Of a DNA stretch of 64,000 nt, positions 50,690 to 60,689 are shown in pieces. Origin of the DNA: Campylorhamphus procurvoides (Eukaryota; Chordata; Aves; Passeriformes; Dendrocolaptidae). The position numbers were made by a program, and so were the translations under genes. Location of the stretch: NCBI GenBank assembly GCA_013396655.1, contig WBMV01001019.1:1-64000 (forward strand), written 5' to 3'. Position 1 is the first letter of the stretch; every line of letters begins with the position of its first letter. The notes below the pieces were generated by a model. It ran no database searches, was not told the origin of the DNA, and worked only from the letters and a program-made list of their open reading frames with translations.

Positions 50690-50890
50690 GTTTCAGTTTT
50701 GTTTCATTTGAGTTTTTTGTTTGTTTGCTTGAGACTTTTTGTCTTTGGGGGTTTTATTTTTGTGTGTTTGTCTTTTGTTTGTTTGGGTTTTTTCCTGCAT
50801 TTGTTTGTGTTTTGTTTTGGTTTGTTTTCTGTTTGTTTTTGTAGGTTTTGGGTTTTTTTAATTTGGTTTTAACTTTGTCTTTTTTTTTTG
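50690..50890. repeat. T/G-rich low-complexity tract
   Basis: About 200 bases made almost only of T and G on the plus strand, with irregular (TTTG)n-like units and few A or C. The 75-codon open frame that covers it (50617-50844, Phe/Val/Leu-rich) is a by-product of this composition, not a gene. Confidence 0.9.
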
Positions 50891-53539
50891 AGTACTGTGG
50901 AATTCAAGAATATTCAATCCCATTTCATATGGGATTATGAATCTCTCATCATCTTCATCTGTACTGGTCCTTCTTCTGCTACATAATTTTTCAGATAGAG
51001 TGGCCAACATTATGGCCAATGTAAAAAATATGAGTTTCTTATAGTTTAATGCATAATGTTGTTGCTGTTTTGTTCTCAATTCTTTTCCAAAAAATTCCTC
51101 ATTTTCTACTTCTCTTTCTGGTTGAAACTTTCAGTTGATAATTCCAGAGAACAATCCACAAAGACTCCAAGATCATTTTTCTGCATTGAAGTGTCAAACT
51201 GAAGCCTCAGCTGTATGTATGTATGTATCGGTACAGTCATACTCTTCATTATACATTGTTTTACATTTATCAAGACTAGTTTTCATCTACCATTTTAATT
51301 CTTCGCCACTTGGTATTCTTAACACTTTCCCCAGATTTTCAACCAATGATAGTTTTGAGTATCCTGAGCACTACCTGTTATTAGTAAACTTTTCCACTTC
51401 ATTTATGAGGCTAGCAAAAGAATTTCTATAGGATTCAGGCAGGATAGACATAACCGATGCTGTAAAATGCGGTAAATACATAGACACAAGTTGAAAATAT
51501 TATCAGAAGAGCATGGTAGATGTCTTGCGAATCTACAAAATTACCATTTTTAAGTGTTCGTTCATGTTATGTTTTTCTTTAGCCTATTTGATGCTCTACT
51601 TCATGATTTTGCAGTTCTTCCTCCTGGTTAGGTCCATATGTTCTTACATATAGAAAAAATTAGGCACTGGGGAAAAATTAAAAACATTTCTTGCTTCCAT
51701 AGATGCTCATGCTATATCTTGTTTCTCTTTCGGGAAATAAAAATAATACTCCATGGAGAAAACAGAAACCGTACAGTCCATACTTAAGGAAGAAGTGTCA
51801 AACCCAAGAATTTGGGGTGTTAATGATGCTGTCACAATGCTGGCTTGCTCATAAAAGCAATTATCCATACAAGTGAATTATATAGGCATTTATAACACTT
51901 CTTTCTGAAGTGAGATGCTCATCAAATATTTTCAGCAAAGGCAAATATTTTTTGTACTCTTGTTTCATGTTTCTCAGCACAAGTTAATGAGTTGGCTGGC
52001 ACTTTGATGTTCAATATATTAGGCTCCATTGTAATTCTGAATCTCAGTCCCCGCTCATTTTGTCATTTTGCGAATTTATCAAAGGACAGATCTTGTGAAG
52101 CCTGCTCACATATGGGACTTCCTCCCCATATTCCTCTTCATCCCCTGCATATTTTAGTGTGACTACACTGCAGTTGCTACAGTGCTGTGAAGTGTAGAAA
52201 TGCTTGAGTTAAATTAGACATGTATACACATACATAAAAGAAGACTTAGAGTACCTTTCTGTTCATTTTCTTGTGTCCCAGACAAAACTCTTTTATAAAT
52301 CATTTTAGATATTTCCTTTTATTTATTTTTCCCCCAGAGGGGAAAAAAACCAAATGTTTTCAATGTAAAAGAAGACAAGCCCCAGAAAATAAAGCTTCAG
52401 TCCCAGTCCTGAGTATGTGTTTGGGCAAATAACCAAAACAGAGAACCTTCCACAGTTGCTTGACTTCTAAGTGAATCATGCTATTTTTGTTGGGAAGATC
52501 AACTCAATTTTTCAATGTTGTGTTGCACACTGAATTGAGATTAATAATGTTTCTCTGTGCATGCAGCAGTGCACACTGGTCTGAGATAGAAAATATTTAA
52601 GCAAATCTGTTGATAAAATGCTGTCCCCTATAATGCATGAAAAAAACCCTTTCATATTAAGAAATTTGCATCGAATATAGGAAAGAATCATAATGGGTTT
52701 GAATTGCCTTCCTTTTGAATACAATTTCAGTATTTTATCATCTAATATGAAAATGAAAGGCATTACTTTAATGTGTTTTGCTTTAAAACGTAAATTATAT
52801 TTCTGTCCTGTCTCATAGGTGATGTGTCAAGTTTCTGCAGATTTCCTCTTGGCCTGAGGTTGTCTTAACAAGCAGTGTCCCCATAACTTACAGATTTTAG
52901 ACATAAAGGGCTATGGAGAATGGTGCAAAAATGATTTTGTAGATTACAGAGTTGGTGGCAACCTTTGGACAGGTGAAAATTATTTAAAAAGACTAATGAA
53001 CTGCATAGTGAGTTTTTGTTGCCAGACCATTCTCAACCAGTAATGAAGTTATTTACAGCCTAATTAAGTTCACCTCTTTCTTTCCACCTGGATTGCTGGA
53101 GCACAGAATCAGAGCTGCTTGAGTTCAGATTTATTTTAGAAGGTCCTCCTCCACTGTGGATTGTCCTCTTAGCCTCTGTCATGTCTTTGGTGCTGTTCTT
53201 ATATTCTTAGTGCTGGTGCAGAAAAGTGCAAAATCTACATGTTCTACAATCTTTGCAGAAGATTTCCCAGTCTGACATTACGTATAACCAGAGGTGTGGA
53301 AAGCTGTTTTGACTGGTGTTGAAAAGTTTTTTAAGACTTCCCTCTTTTATGTGTAGAAAATTAAGGGAGTAAAGTACGTTGAAATGGAAAATTGAACATG
53401 GAAAACAAGAATTAAACAAATATTTGATCCCATAAAAAATTAAACCAGCATAACTAACGTTTAAAGGAATATTTACATGTTAGAGAAAAAAAAACACCTA
53501 GGAAAAGCTCAAAAGGCATCTATTTAAATAACTGTCTTT

Positions 53540-53990
53540 TCAAGAGGTTAGACCAGCATATGCTGACAAGAGGCTTGTGTTGTGGGTTTTGTAGTACTCT
53601 TAGCCTAATTAACAAATGCATTACTGGCACAAGTGAGCCTGGAACAATTGCCAGTCAGAACACTCAGAGAGAAGCCACCAGGGAACACTGGATAGCAATA
53701 AAAAGCCATGGCTGCTTATTTTTAATTCTTTGGAGGGCCAATTCAAACAGCAAATGTAATTACAATTCTGTAAATAGAACACCCGAAAGCACTCCTTCTG
53801 GCATTAGTATGCATATCTTTGATATTTGTTTAACAAATGATCAAGTAGCCCTTTCCTTATGTTGCTTCTTATTTAACGGGTTTGAAAATGTGAAAAGCAA
53901 TGCTGAACATACCATATAGCTGTGTAGGCTTTCACTTCGAAATGCATTAGAAAATCACTGATTTGGCTAGTCAAAGAGCCTGGGTGTTGT
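53540..53990. promoter_or_regulatory. Candidate conserved noncoding element
   Basis: Has CTAATTAAC (about 53606), the 10-bp palindrome TGTAATTACA (53755-53764), TATGCATATC (about 53809) and CAAATGATCAAG (about 53833) in a non-repetitive context. A 119-codon plus-strand frame (53560-53919) overlaps it but has no recognisable domain. I consider a regulatory role more likely than coding, without proof of conservation. Confidence 0.27.
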
Positions 53991-55486
53991 TTTCTTCTTC
54001 AGGTACAATAAGCAGAAGAGGTAGGTTTACAAATATCTTTTGCGTTGGTATCCCTTTTTTTTGAAGGTCAGACTCTGATTGTGTTGGAACATGATCAAGC
54101 CAAAATTATTTCAAAAAGAAATTATACCATTTGAACATCTAAATGCTAAAATAAATTATCTGTGTTCCTGCACTACCTTTACTTAGCACAAATGCAAGAG
54201 TCAAAACAGAAAGCAGAAAACTTTGCCCTCTTTCAGACATGGCATGCTTTCCCGTGACCTGACATACTGGGTAACTCAGCAGGATGTTATCCTACTTTCC
54301 AGTATTTTCTGCAGCATGCAGGCTTGCTCTGGTAGGTTAACTCAGAGAAAGAATGAAAGTGGCTAAGGCACAGAAAAATGTGATCATAAATTAATAATGT
54401 TCAATGGACTGTGACTGTGAGAGCTGCTATTGGTGTTTCAGGTCAGGATAATCCCCAGACTCAGTTTGATTTAAAAAATGGCAACCATATATTTCATGAG
54501 CAAGTGGAAGAACACAGAAGCCTTGTGGGAGGTAGAAAATTCTTAGAAATATGAAGGCAAGTGCCAGAGGGAGAAAAGAGGCAAAATAATAACAAGACCA
54601 AAGTAGGTAAACTATCTTACCATCTGTACATGACTAACTGATGAGCACGGTAACATTAACAACATGATTCCTGTATTAAAGATTAATATGATCAAAAATC
54701 TCCAGATTGTTGCTAAGTCTTGCTGGTTTTCCTTTGACTTACAGAGTTAATGGACAGCTTTTTCCATGAGTTAAACAGGTAGGTGAGGAATGGTATCAGG
54801 TGTCATTAAGATGTAAAAAAGGAAAAAGAATCTTTAAAAGTTCTCTTTGCTTCCCCCTCCATCATCACTGTCTGCCCCAGTTTAGCTGTTTTGGTTGTAT
54901 TTTAAGAAACAGAAACCAACTGTTTGGCTACCAAACCTCTTATTTATGTGCTCTTTTAATTTCATTATTGTCCACTGGCTAGTGCTCGACATCAACTTTA
55001 AAAGACGCTGTTACATTCTTGAGTCAAAATCATACTACGTTATTTGTACAGCAGGCACAAATATTTGTCTTGTGTTTCTCACATTTTTAAAAAGTCAGTC
55101 TTGCTGCTGGAATTTACATTACTGAATTTATGACAGAGAAAAAAGCTCTGTAATTTAAGTGCTTCCAGTTTGTTTTAAAAGCACTTGTTCTTTCAAAGTG
55201 ATGTGGTGGGACAGAAAGGTAGACGGCTGCTTGTTTATTTAGCTGGTGTACTTCAACTCTGACCAAGACTTTGCAGGAGGAAATGCTGCTCTTTCGTGAC
55301 ATGGAACAGTCTGCTTTGTCAGGGATACTTTGGGAATGCAGACTGGTGAGAGGTTTTTGTTACTCAGCATGCCAGCTTCACAGGATGCACGTCCTTAGCT
55401 GCTGCCCCATGGCCTTGCTGTATATGGTGGCTCTACTCCATTTCTTTTGTGTTGCAAATCAGTACACCTCAAACTGATGTGAGTTT

Positions 55487-55501
55487 AAAAAAAAAAAAAA
55501 A
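55487..55501. repeat. A15 homopolymer
   Basis: Fifteen consecutive A, followed by A-rich sequence to about 55535. It could be a decayed retroposition tail, but no parent gene is recognisable upstream. Confidence 0.95.
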
Positions 55502-55863
55502 CAAACCCAAATTCAAAACCAAATCTTAAAAAAAGGTTATTTGTAACTCAGATTATTTATTTCAGAGAGCTGATTTACAGTGTGGCCTCCAAAACTGTTG
55601 TTCGGACACTGCCAAATGGGCAGTGAACTAGTGCGTAAGAAAAACTGCACGTAAAAAAGAACCTTTTAACATGGCTTTGCTGCCAAAGTCAATATATCTT
55701 GTACTCATGTCCAGAGACAGACAGCAAACAGGGAGCTTGCAGCATGAAAACCAACAGGGTGGCTTTTAAAAGGAAAAGAAGTCGTGGCTGCAGTGAAAAC
55801 TAAACTTCAAGCCCAAAGGCTCAAAGGTGATGTAAGAGACTTCCCCAGGGACTGTGTGGGACC

Positions 55864-55868
55864 ATTGT
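55864..55868. repeat. Target-site duplication, left copy (ATTGT)
   Basis: Identical to 56476-56480 and immediately adjacent to the LTR start. Confidence 0.85.
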
Positions 55869-55967
55869 TGTGGTGGTTTAGTTTTCTTGGTTTTGGTCTA
55901 GGCCTTCCCTGGTAACAAGGTCATAACTAAGGACGTATTCCAAACCATTCCTTCATGTAATCAGGGA

Positions 55968-55974
55968 TATATAA
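55968..55974 (+). promoter_or_regulatory. LTR TATA box
   Basis: TATATAA within GGGATATATAAGATGGGG. It sits where the U3 promoter of an LTR of this length would be expected. Confidence 0.6.
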
Positions 55975-56348
55975 GATGGGGAGTTTCCTCCCTCTCTCTT
56001 TCTCTTTCTTTTGTCTGCTGGGGAGGACATCAGGTCTCTGTGTCGGCTTAGCTCTTGTCTATGTGAGCTGAGGCCTATCGGAGAAACTGGTGTTCCAGCC
56101 ATATGGAGGTGGAGATTTCTGCTGCTTCTCTTGAGGGAAGTTTTGGTGAGAATTTATTGTGCTAGTTACTTATTGAGCTTTCCACTGGGTTTATGAGTGT
56201 GTGTATCTGTTTTGTTTGGTTTTACCCACTGTTGTCCCTTTTCCCTTTCCCTCCTTTTCACTTTTGGAGTTGTTTGGGTTTCTTATTCTGTAGATTACAG
56301 AATGTGTTGATTACATATAATTGTGTATATGTGAATATATATACTTTC

Positions 56349-56367
56349 ATATATATATATATATATA
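56349..56367. repeat. (AT)9 microsatellite inside the LTR
   Basis: Uninterrupted AT run. Neighbouring ATAT-rich sequence at 56320-56345 suggests expansion from an AT-rich LTR segment. Confidence 0.93.
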
Positions 56368-56475
56368 CTTTTACTACAATTGCCTTTGGGTGCTTTCTTT
56401 CCTTTGTCTTTTGGGAGGGAGAAATCGGTGTGGCTGGCAGCTGGGTTTGGCAGGGAGCCAACTCAAACTTCCACA

Positions 56476-56480
56476 ATTGT
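56476..56480. repeat. Target-site duplication, right copy (ATTGT)
   Basis: Matches 55864-55868 exactly. Confidence 0.85.
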
Positions 56481-57128
56481 AGATGAAGAAGCCAATAAAA
56501 AAACAGAAGGGAAAAGTCAGTTCTCCAAAAGACAGTCCACAGACTTATTTTTCTAAACCTTCATTTTAACTGTTTCATTTTTCCTTAATAAGTCTGAATG
56601 TTTCCTGTTAGAGGTATTGTCTTGCTCTGTTTTTCTTTGCTGAAGAAGGCTCAAGCTTTGGAGGCCTGTGGTACACCCACGGTAGGGGGAGCAGAACACA
56701 GATTGGATCTCTCCATTGTCATCTGCATGGGATCTTCTCACAGGTGTCTGCAGGACTGCATGAACACTGAATGTGAAGAGAATACTGTGCTGGTTTAAAG
56801 GCAAACTGGTAGGAAAAATGAATGTGACTCAAGAGAGATTATAAATCAGAATTACAATTTACTAAAGATATTACAATAAATACGTTGATACAGAGAAAAG
56901 ATTGGTTTTAATCCACAAAACCCAGATGTATAACCCAGCACCCTCGGGTACGAACAGAATGGAGTTCTTTAGCTTCTGTCCTGAGCACCATGTAGTCTCC
57001 CTGAGTGCAAAGTAAAAGAAATGGAAAACCTGTTGGTGAGGATGATGGTCACAGTCTGATCGCGAGTGGCAGTTTCAGTCCTGTTGAGGTTCTGTTCCTC
57101 TTCTGGATCTGACGAGTGGTACCAGAAG
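56481..57128. other. Noncoding stretch between LTR and CR1
   Basis: No gene or recognisable element. Short open frames only. Confidence 0.55.
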
Positions 57129-57129
57129 T

Positions 57130-57145
57130 CATAGAATCATAGAAT
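57130..57145 (-). repeat. CR1 3' octamer tail (2 copies)
   Basis: Two copies of ATTCTATG on the minus strand, the 3' terminal microsatellite used by avian CR1 instead of a poly-A tail. Confidence 0.95.
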
Positions 57146-57211
57146 CGATTGGGTTGGAAAAGACCTCCAAGGTCCTTGAGTACAACCCTTGACCCAACTC
57201 CAGTCTGTTTA

Positions 57212-59030
57212 CTAGATCATGGCACTAAGTGCCACGTCCAATCTCAGTTTAAAAAACTCCAGGGATGGTGAATCTACCACCTCTCTGAGCAGCCCATCCT
57301 AATGCCTGATTACTCTTTCTGTAAAGAATTTCTTTACAATATCCAACCTAAATTTTCCCTGGCAGAGCTTAAACCTGTGTCCCCTTATCCTGTTGCTGGC
57401 TGCCTGGGAGAAGACACCAACCCCACCTGGCTACAACCTCCCCTCAGGTAGTTGTAGACAATGAGGTCACCTCTAAGCCTTCTCTTCTCCAGGCTAAACA
57501 ACCCCAGCTCCCTCAGCCTCTCCCCATAGGACTTGTGTTCAAGTCTTTTCACCAGCCTTGTTGCTCTTCTCTGGACCTGCTCCAGCACCTCAATATCTTT
57601 CCTGAACTGAGGGGCCCAGAACTGAACAAAATACTCAAGGTGTGACCTCACCAACGCAGAGTACAGGGGAAGGATCACTTCCCTTGTCTTGCTGGCTACA
57701 CTATTTTTGATACAGGCCAGGGTGCCATTGGCCTTTTTGGCCACCTGGGCACCCTGTTGGCTCATGTTGAGCTTCCTGTCAATCAGTACCCCCAGGTTCC
57801 TTTCTGCCTGGCTGCTCTCCAGCCATTCTGTCCCCAGCCCATAGTGCTTCATGGGGTTGTTGTGGTCCACGTGCAGGACCTGGCACTTGGCCTTATTGAA
57901 CTTCATCCCATTAGAATCAGCCCATCTCTACAGTCTATCCAGATCCCTCTGCAGAGCCCTCCTGCCTTCCAGCAGGTCAATACTCCCTCTCAGCTTGGTG
58001 TCATCAGCAAATTTGCTGATGATGGTCTCAGTCTCCCCATCTAAATCATCAGGAAAGATATTAAACAGGACTGGGCCCAACACTGACCCCTGGGGGACAC
58101 CACTAGTGACTGGCCACCAGCTGGATGCAGCACCATTCATCAGCACTCTCTGGGCCTGGCCATCCAGCCAGTACTTAACCCAGCAGAGAGTACACTTGTC
58201 CAAGCCATGGGCTACCAGCTTTTCCTGGAGTATATTATGGGAGACAGTGTCAAAGGCTTTGCTGAAGCCACAGCCTTCCCTTCGTCCACCAGGTGGGTCA
58301 CCTGATTATAAAAGGAGATCAGGTTGGTCAGACAGGACCTGCCTCTCCTAAACCCATGCTAGCTGGGTCTGATCCCTTGTCCATCCTGTAGGTGTTATGT
58401 GATTGCACTCAGAATGATCTGCTCCATAACCCTGTCAGGCACCGAGGTCAGGCTGACAGGCCTGTAGTTACCAGGGTCAGCCTTGCAGCCCTTTTTGTGG
58501 ATTGGGATGACATTTGCCAACTTCCAGTCATATGGGACCTTCCCACTGAGACTGTTTGAAGATGATGGAGACATCTGCCAGCTGCTTGTAGAATAATTCA
58601 TCTGCTTCATCATCCTGGTACGGTGGTCTATAACAGACACCCATGAGGATGTCAGCCTTGTTGGCCTTCCCCCTGATTCTGGTCCACAGACACTCAACCT
58701 TGTCATTGCTGATCTCAAGTTCGACAGAGTCAAAATACTTTCTAACATATAAAGCCACCCCTCCACCTCTCCTACTCTGCCTGTCCTTTCTGAAGAGCTT
58801 GTAGCCACCCATAGGATCACTCCAGTCATGCAGGTCATCCCACCACATTTCTGTGATGACAACTATGGTCATACCCTTCCTGCTGCACGATGGCTTCCAA
58901 CTCCTCTTGTTTTTTGCCCATACTGTGTACATTAGTGTAAATACGCTTCAGGTGGGCTGCTGATTTCACTCTTAACTCAGCCTTTCCATCCTTAGGGTTA
59001 TCTCTGGAGAGCCCAATTTCAATCCCTTCC
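57212..59030 (-). pseudogene. CR1 ORF2 remnant (endonuclease joined to reverse transcriptase)
   Basis: ORF2 of CR1 encodes an APE-type endonuclease and a reverse transcriptase that copy the RNA at the nicked target. Order seen on the minus strand: N-terminus about 58980-59030; endonuclease about 58570-58930 with ITEMWWDD and RRGGGVALYV; then, after the deletion, RT from VPYDWKLANVIPIHKKG (about 58500) through [26 protein letters not shown] and the catalytic FADD motif (58000-58011) to [17 protein letters not shown] and [15 protein letters not shown]. The stop is at 57212. Expected length is about 950-1000 codons; only about 600 codons' worth of DNA remains. The C-terminal endonuclease residues and the RT fingers are lost, and frame changes occur near 58870 and 58545 and again in the C-terminal part. 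Not functional. Confidence 0.93.
58558..58575 (-). other. Internal deletion junction in CR1 ORF2
   Basis: Endonuclease sequence (…QLADVS) passes directly into sequence that belongs just before the RT VPYDWK block (IIFKQS…). The breakpoint lies around 58566/58567. The loss is roughly 1.3 kb, judged from usual ORF2 length. Confidence 0.8.
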
Positions 59031-59039
59031 CCTTCAAAC

Positions 59040-60101
59040 CTAGTTTAAAGCCCTCCTGATCATCCCCATCAACTTATGCGCTACAGTCTTCTTGCTCTTC
59101 CTAGAAAGATGAAGCCCATCTGATTTGAGGAGACTAGGTACCATGGAGCTTGCCCCATGGTAAAAAAGCCCAAAATTTTGACAATGGCACCAATCCTTTA
59201 GCAATCTGTTGATGAGATAGGCTTTTCTACTCCTCTCTTTATTCAACTCCTCACCCATCCCAGATAGCACAGGAACCAAGGCAAATATCAACTGTGCTCC
59301 TGTTCCATGAACTGACCAACCTAGTGTTTTAAAGTCTTTTTAAATTATCCTGGCACTTGTTCCATTAATGTCCTCACTGCCAGCCTGGACTACCAACAGT
59401 GGATAATAGCCTGAGGGCTGAATTAGCTCAGGAAGTCTCCTTACTAATATCCTTCACCCTGGCCCAGGGAAGGCAGCAGACCTCCCTGTGGGATGGGTCT
59501 GGGAGACATATAGGGCCCCCAGTTCCCCTCAGAAGGGAGTCACCTACTACAACCACCCTTCTTTTTTTTTTTTTGTTATAGCTGTGGTTGTAATCTGTCT
59601 TGTAGACGGGGTCCAGCCAGGAGGCTCTCCAGTCAGATCTTCTTGGTTGTCATCTGACTGACTCTGGGTCTAGGGCCTCATATCTATTCTTTAAGGGCAA
59701 CTGGGGTGGTGATGGGGTTCGAGAGAGGGTTCTTTTACCTCTCCCGCCAGGGACCTGTTCCCCATCATCAATTTGGTCTGCTCTATCTGCCTTATGGCAG
59801 GAGGGGCAGGGCTTCACCATCTCCTGTTGGACTCCCTTAGGAGTCGAAAGGGTTTGACTCCATCAGTCAATTTCCTTTTCACTCTCCCTAATGCACCTTA
59901 GTCTCTCTACCTCTTCCTTAAGCTCTGCCACTAAGCACAGCAAGTCATTGACCTCCTCATATCATACACAGGTGCCTCCTCTGGTACCAATGCCAGGCTC
60001 AAACACTCTGCACAGCCAGAGGCCTAGGTGGCTTCAGCCTTCTTGGAGGGTAGTGTCTGTGTAGGCACACTCCTTGTATTAACAGCAGCAACAGCTTTCA
60101 T
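59040..60101 (-). pseudogene. CR1 ORF1 remnant with GDSL-type esterase domain
   Basis: ORF1 of CR1-group LINEs encodes a nucleic-acid-binding, self-associating protein with an esterase domain, unusual for a transposon. On the minus strand: start codon 60099-60101 with MKAVAAVNTRSVPTQTLPS; a Cys-containing segment near 60000; a charged coiled coil (DLLCLVAELKEEVERL, about 59895-59945); a CPSC motif (59798-59809) followed by HKADRAD; an Arg/Ser/Pro-rich linker; a basic run; then the esterase with its Gly-Asp-Ser nucleophile motif (59536-59544, in VVVVGDSLLRG) and the C-terminal DGLHL (59106-59120) carrying the Asp and His of the triad. The stop is at 59040. At least one frameshift near 59995 and several stops break the frame, but the catalytic motifs are still readable. 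Confidence 0.9.
59559..59573. repeat. Poly-T run (poly-A on the CR1 sense strand)
   Basis: This is the Lys-rich basic run immediately before the GDS motif of CR1 ORF1, expanded or slipped into a homopolymer. It is not an A-tail. Confidence 0.85.
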
Positions 60102-60685
60102 TTTTTCTGGAAACCATTAATTGAGGAAAAAACACCCTTACCTATGAGAGCTGGGAGCTGGTTGTGCTCTCTCTGCTTGCCCTGCCTGCGTGAACTGTCA
60201 TGCAAACTGCCTTGCTATACCCTCCCTGCCATGCCACACCCTTGTTTGCCCACTCTTACTGTGAGCAAGTCCCCAAACCCCAAGATTATATATGCTCAGG
60301 TTCAGGTGGGAATGCCCAATACCTCCCCCAGGGCAAGGAGTTTCACAATGGGTGATTTACTCTGTGAGTTGTGGGATATTTTGGAATCTTTGATGGTCCA
60401 TTAGCAGACATGACCCCTCAGGCTGGGTGTGAAGGTGCTAATGCCTCCCCAGAGGAGAGTTACCACACCTGAGTCATTGGTGTGAAGACAGAAACATTCC
60501 TCTGTCTCCCAGAGTTCTTTAACACCCAGCTTGTAGCCTGAGGTGTGCCCTTGGCAGCTGCTGCAAATGATCCGTTATTAACAGTCTATCAGAAATGACA
60601 CAGAGGGTGTAGAACACACAGTTTTGGTTACACCCACACAGTGATAAACTGGTCTGTTGCAACTAGGACAAGCACTTAGTCTGCA
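60102..60685 (-). mobile_element. Putative CR1 5' UTR and promoter, or an adjoining repeat
   Basis: The sequence directly upstream of the CR1 ORF1 start is more GC-rich than its surroundings up to about 60680 and looks like repeat DNA. A TATA-like TATATAA on the minus strand (60287-60293) lies about 190 bases before the ORF1 ATG. A near-inverted repeat joins 60416-60433 (CCTCAGGCTGGGTGTGAA) with 60529-60553 (its reverse complement with 5 extra bases). LINE promoters are usually internal and TATA-less, so the distal part (60300-60680) could instead be a separate element into which, or next to which, CR1 inserted. The right border is a guess from composition. Confidence 0.45.
60287..60293 (-). 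promoter_or_regulatory. TATA-like box upstream of CR1 ORF1
   Basis: TATATAA on the minus strand within CATATATAATCTTGGGG, pointing towards CR1 ORF1 and followed by G-rich sequence. Its role is inferred from position only. Confidence 0.35.
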
Positions 60686-60689
60686 GCAA

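Larger units (their letters stand above)
44732..55863. other. Long noncoding stretch, no intact gene seen
   Basis: No gene was recognised. A more GC-rich island at about 45950-46660 carries long open frames on both strands (plus 45809-46312, 167 codons; minus 46434-46646 and 46441-46662), but I know no family they match. Simple repeats and two enhancer-like blocks inside are listed separately. An A15 run ends at 55501. Confidence 0.5.
55869..56475 (+). mobile_element. Solo LTR of an endogenous retrovirus
   Basis: A 607-bp element that starts TGTGGTGGTT and ends CTTCCACA. The termini are the inverted TGTGG/CCACA expected of an LTR. It is bracketed by the 5-bp duplication ATTGT (55864-55868 and 56476-56480). 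A TATATAA box lies at 55968-55974, about 100 bases in, followed by a pyrimidine-rich stretch, as expected for U3/R in plus orientation. I did not find AATAAA. No internal retroviral genes are present, so this is a solo LTR left by recombination between two LTRs. A 5-bp duplication fits ERVL-type and some other classes, but the class is not proven. An (AT)9 run inside it is a later expansion. Confidence 0.88.
57129..60101 (-). mobile_element. Near full-length CR1 LINE, internally deleted and inactive
   Basis: The best-preserved mobile element in the window. From right to left (its own 5' to 3') it contains ORF1 from the start codon (60099-60101) to a stop at 59040, ORF2 (endonuclease and reverse transcriptase) to a stop at 57212, then an 83-base 3' UTR ending in two copies of the CR1 octamer (57130-57145, ATTCTATG on the minus strand). 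Most avian CR1 copies are severely 5'-truncated, so retention of the ORF1 start is uncommon. About 1.3 kb is missing between endonuclease and reverse transcriptase (junction near 58566). Several frameshifts and stops interrupt both frames, so it is dead. Sequence upstream to about 60680 may be its 5' UTR. Confidence 0.95.

Noticed and set aside
50617..50872. Phe/Val-rich frames resembling a membrane peptide
   Set aside because: They come from T/G low-complexity DNA and have no independent support.
55271..55501. A processed pseudogene ending in the A15 run
   Set aside because: No recognisable parent coding sequence, no AATAAA at the right distance and no clear flanking duplication.
57757..58351. 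Plus-strand frames of 95 and 166 codons
   Set aside because: Antisense shadows of CR1 reverse transcriptase; the minus-strand frames carry the family motifs.
59559..59573. The T run as the A-tail of a separate retroposed element
   Set aside because: The CR1 ORF1 frame continues on both sides of it; it is the Lys-rich run before the esterase.
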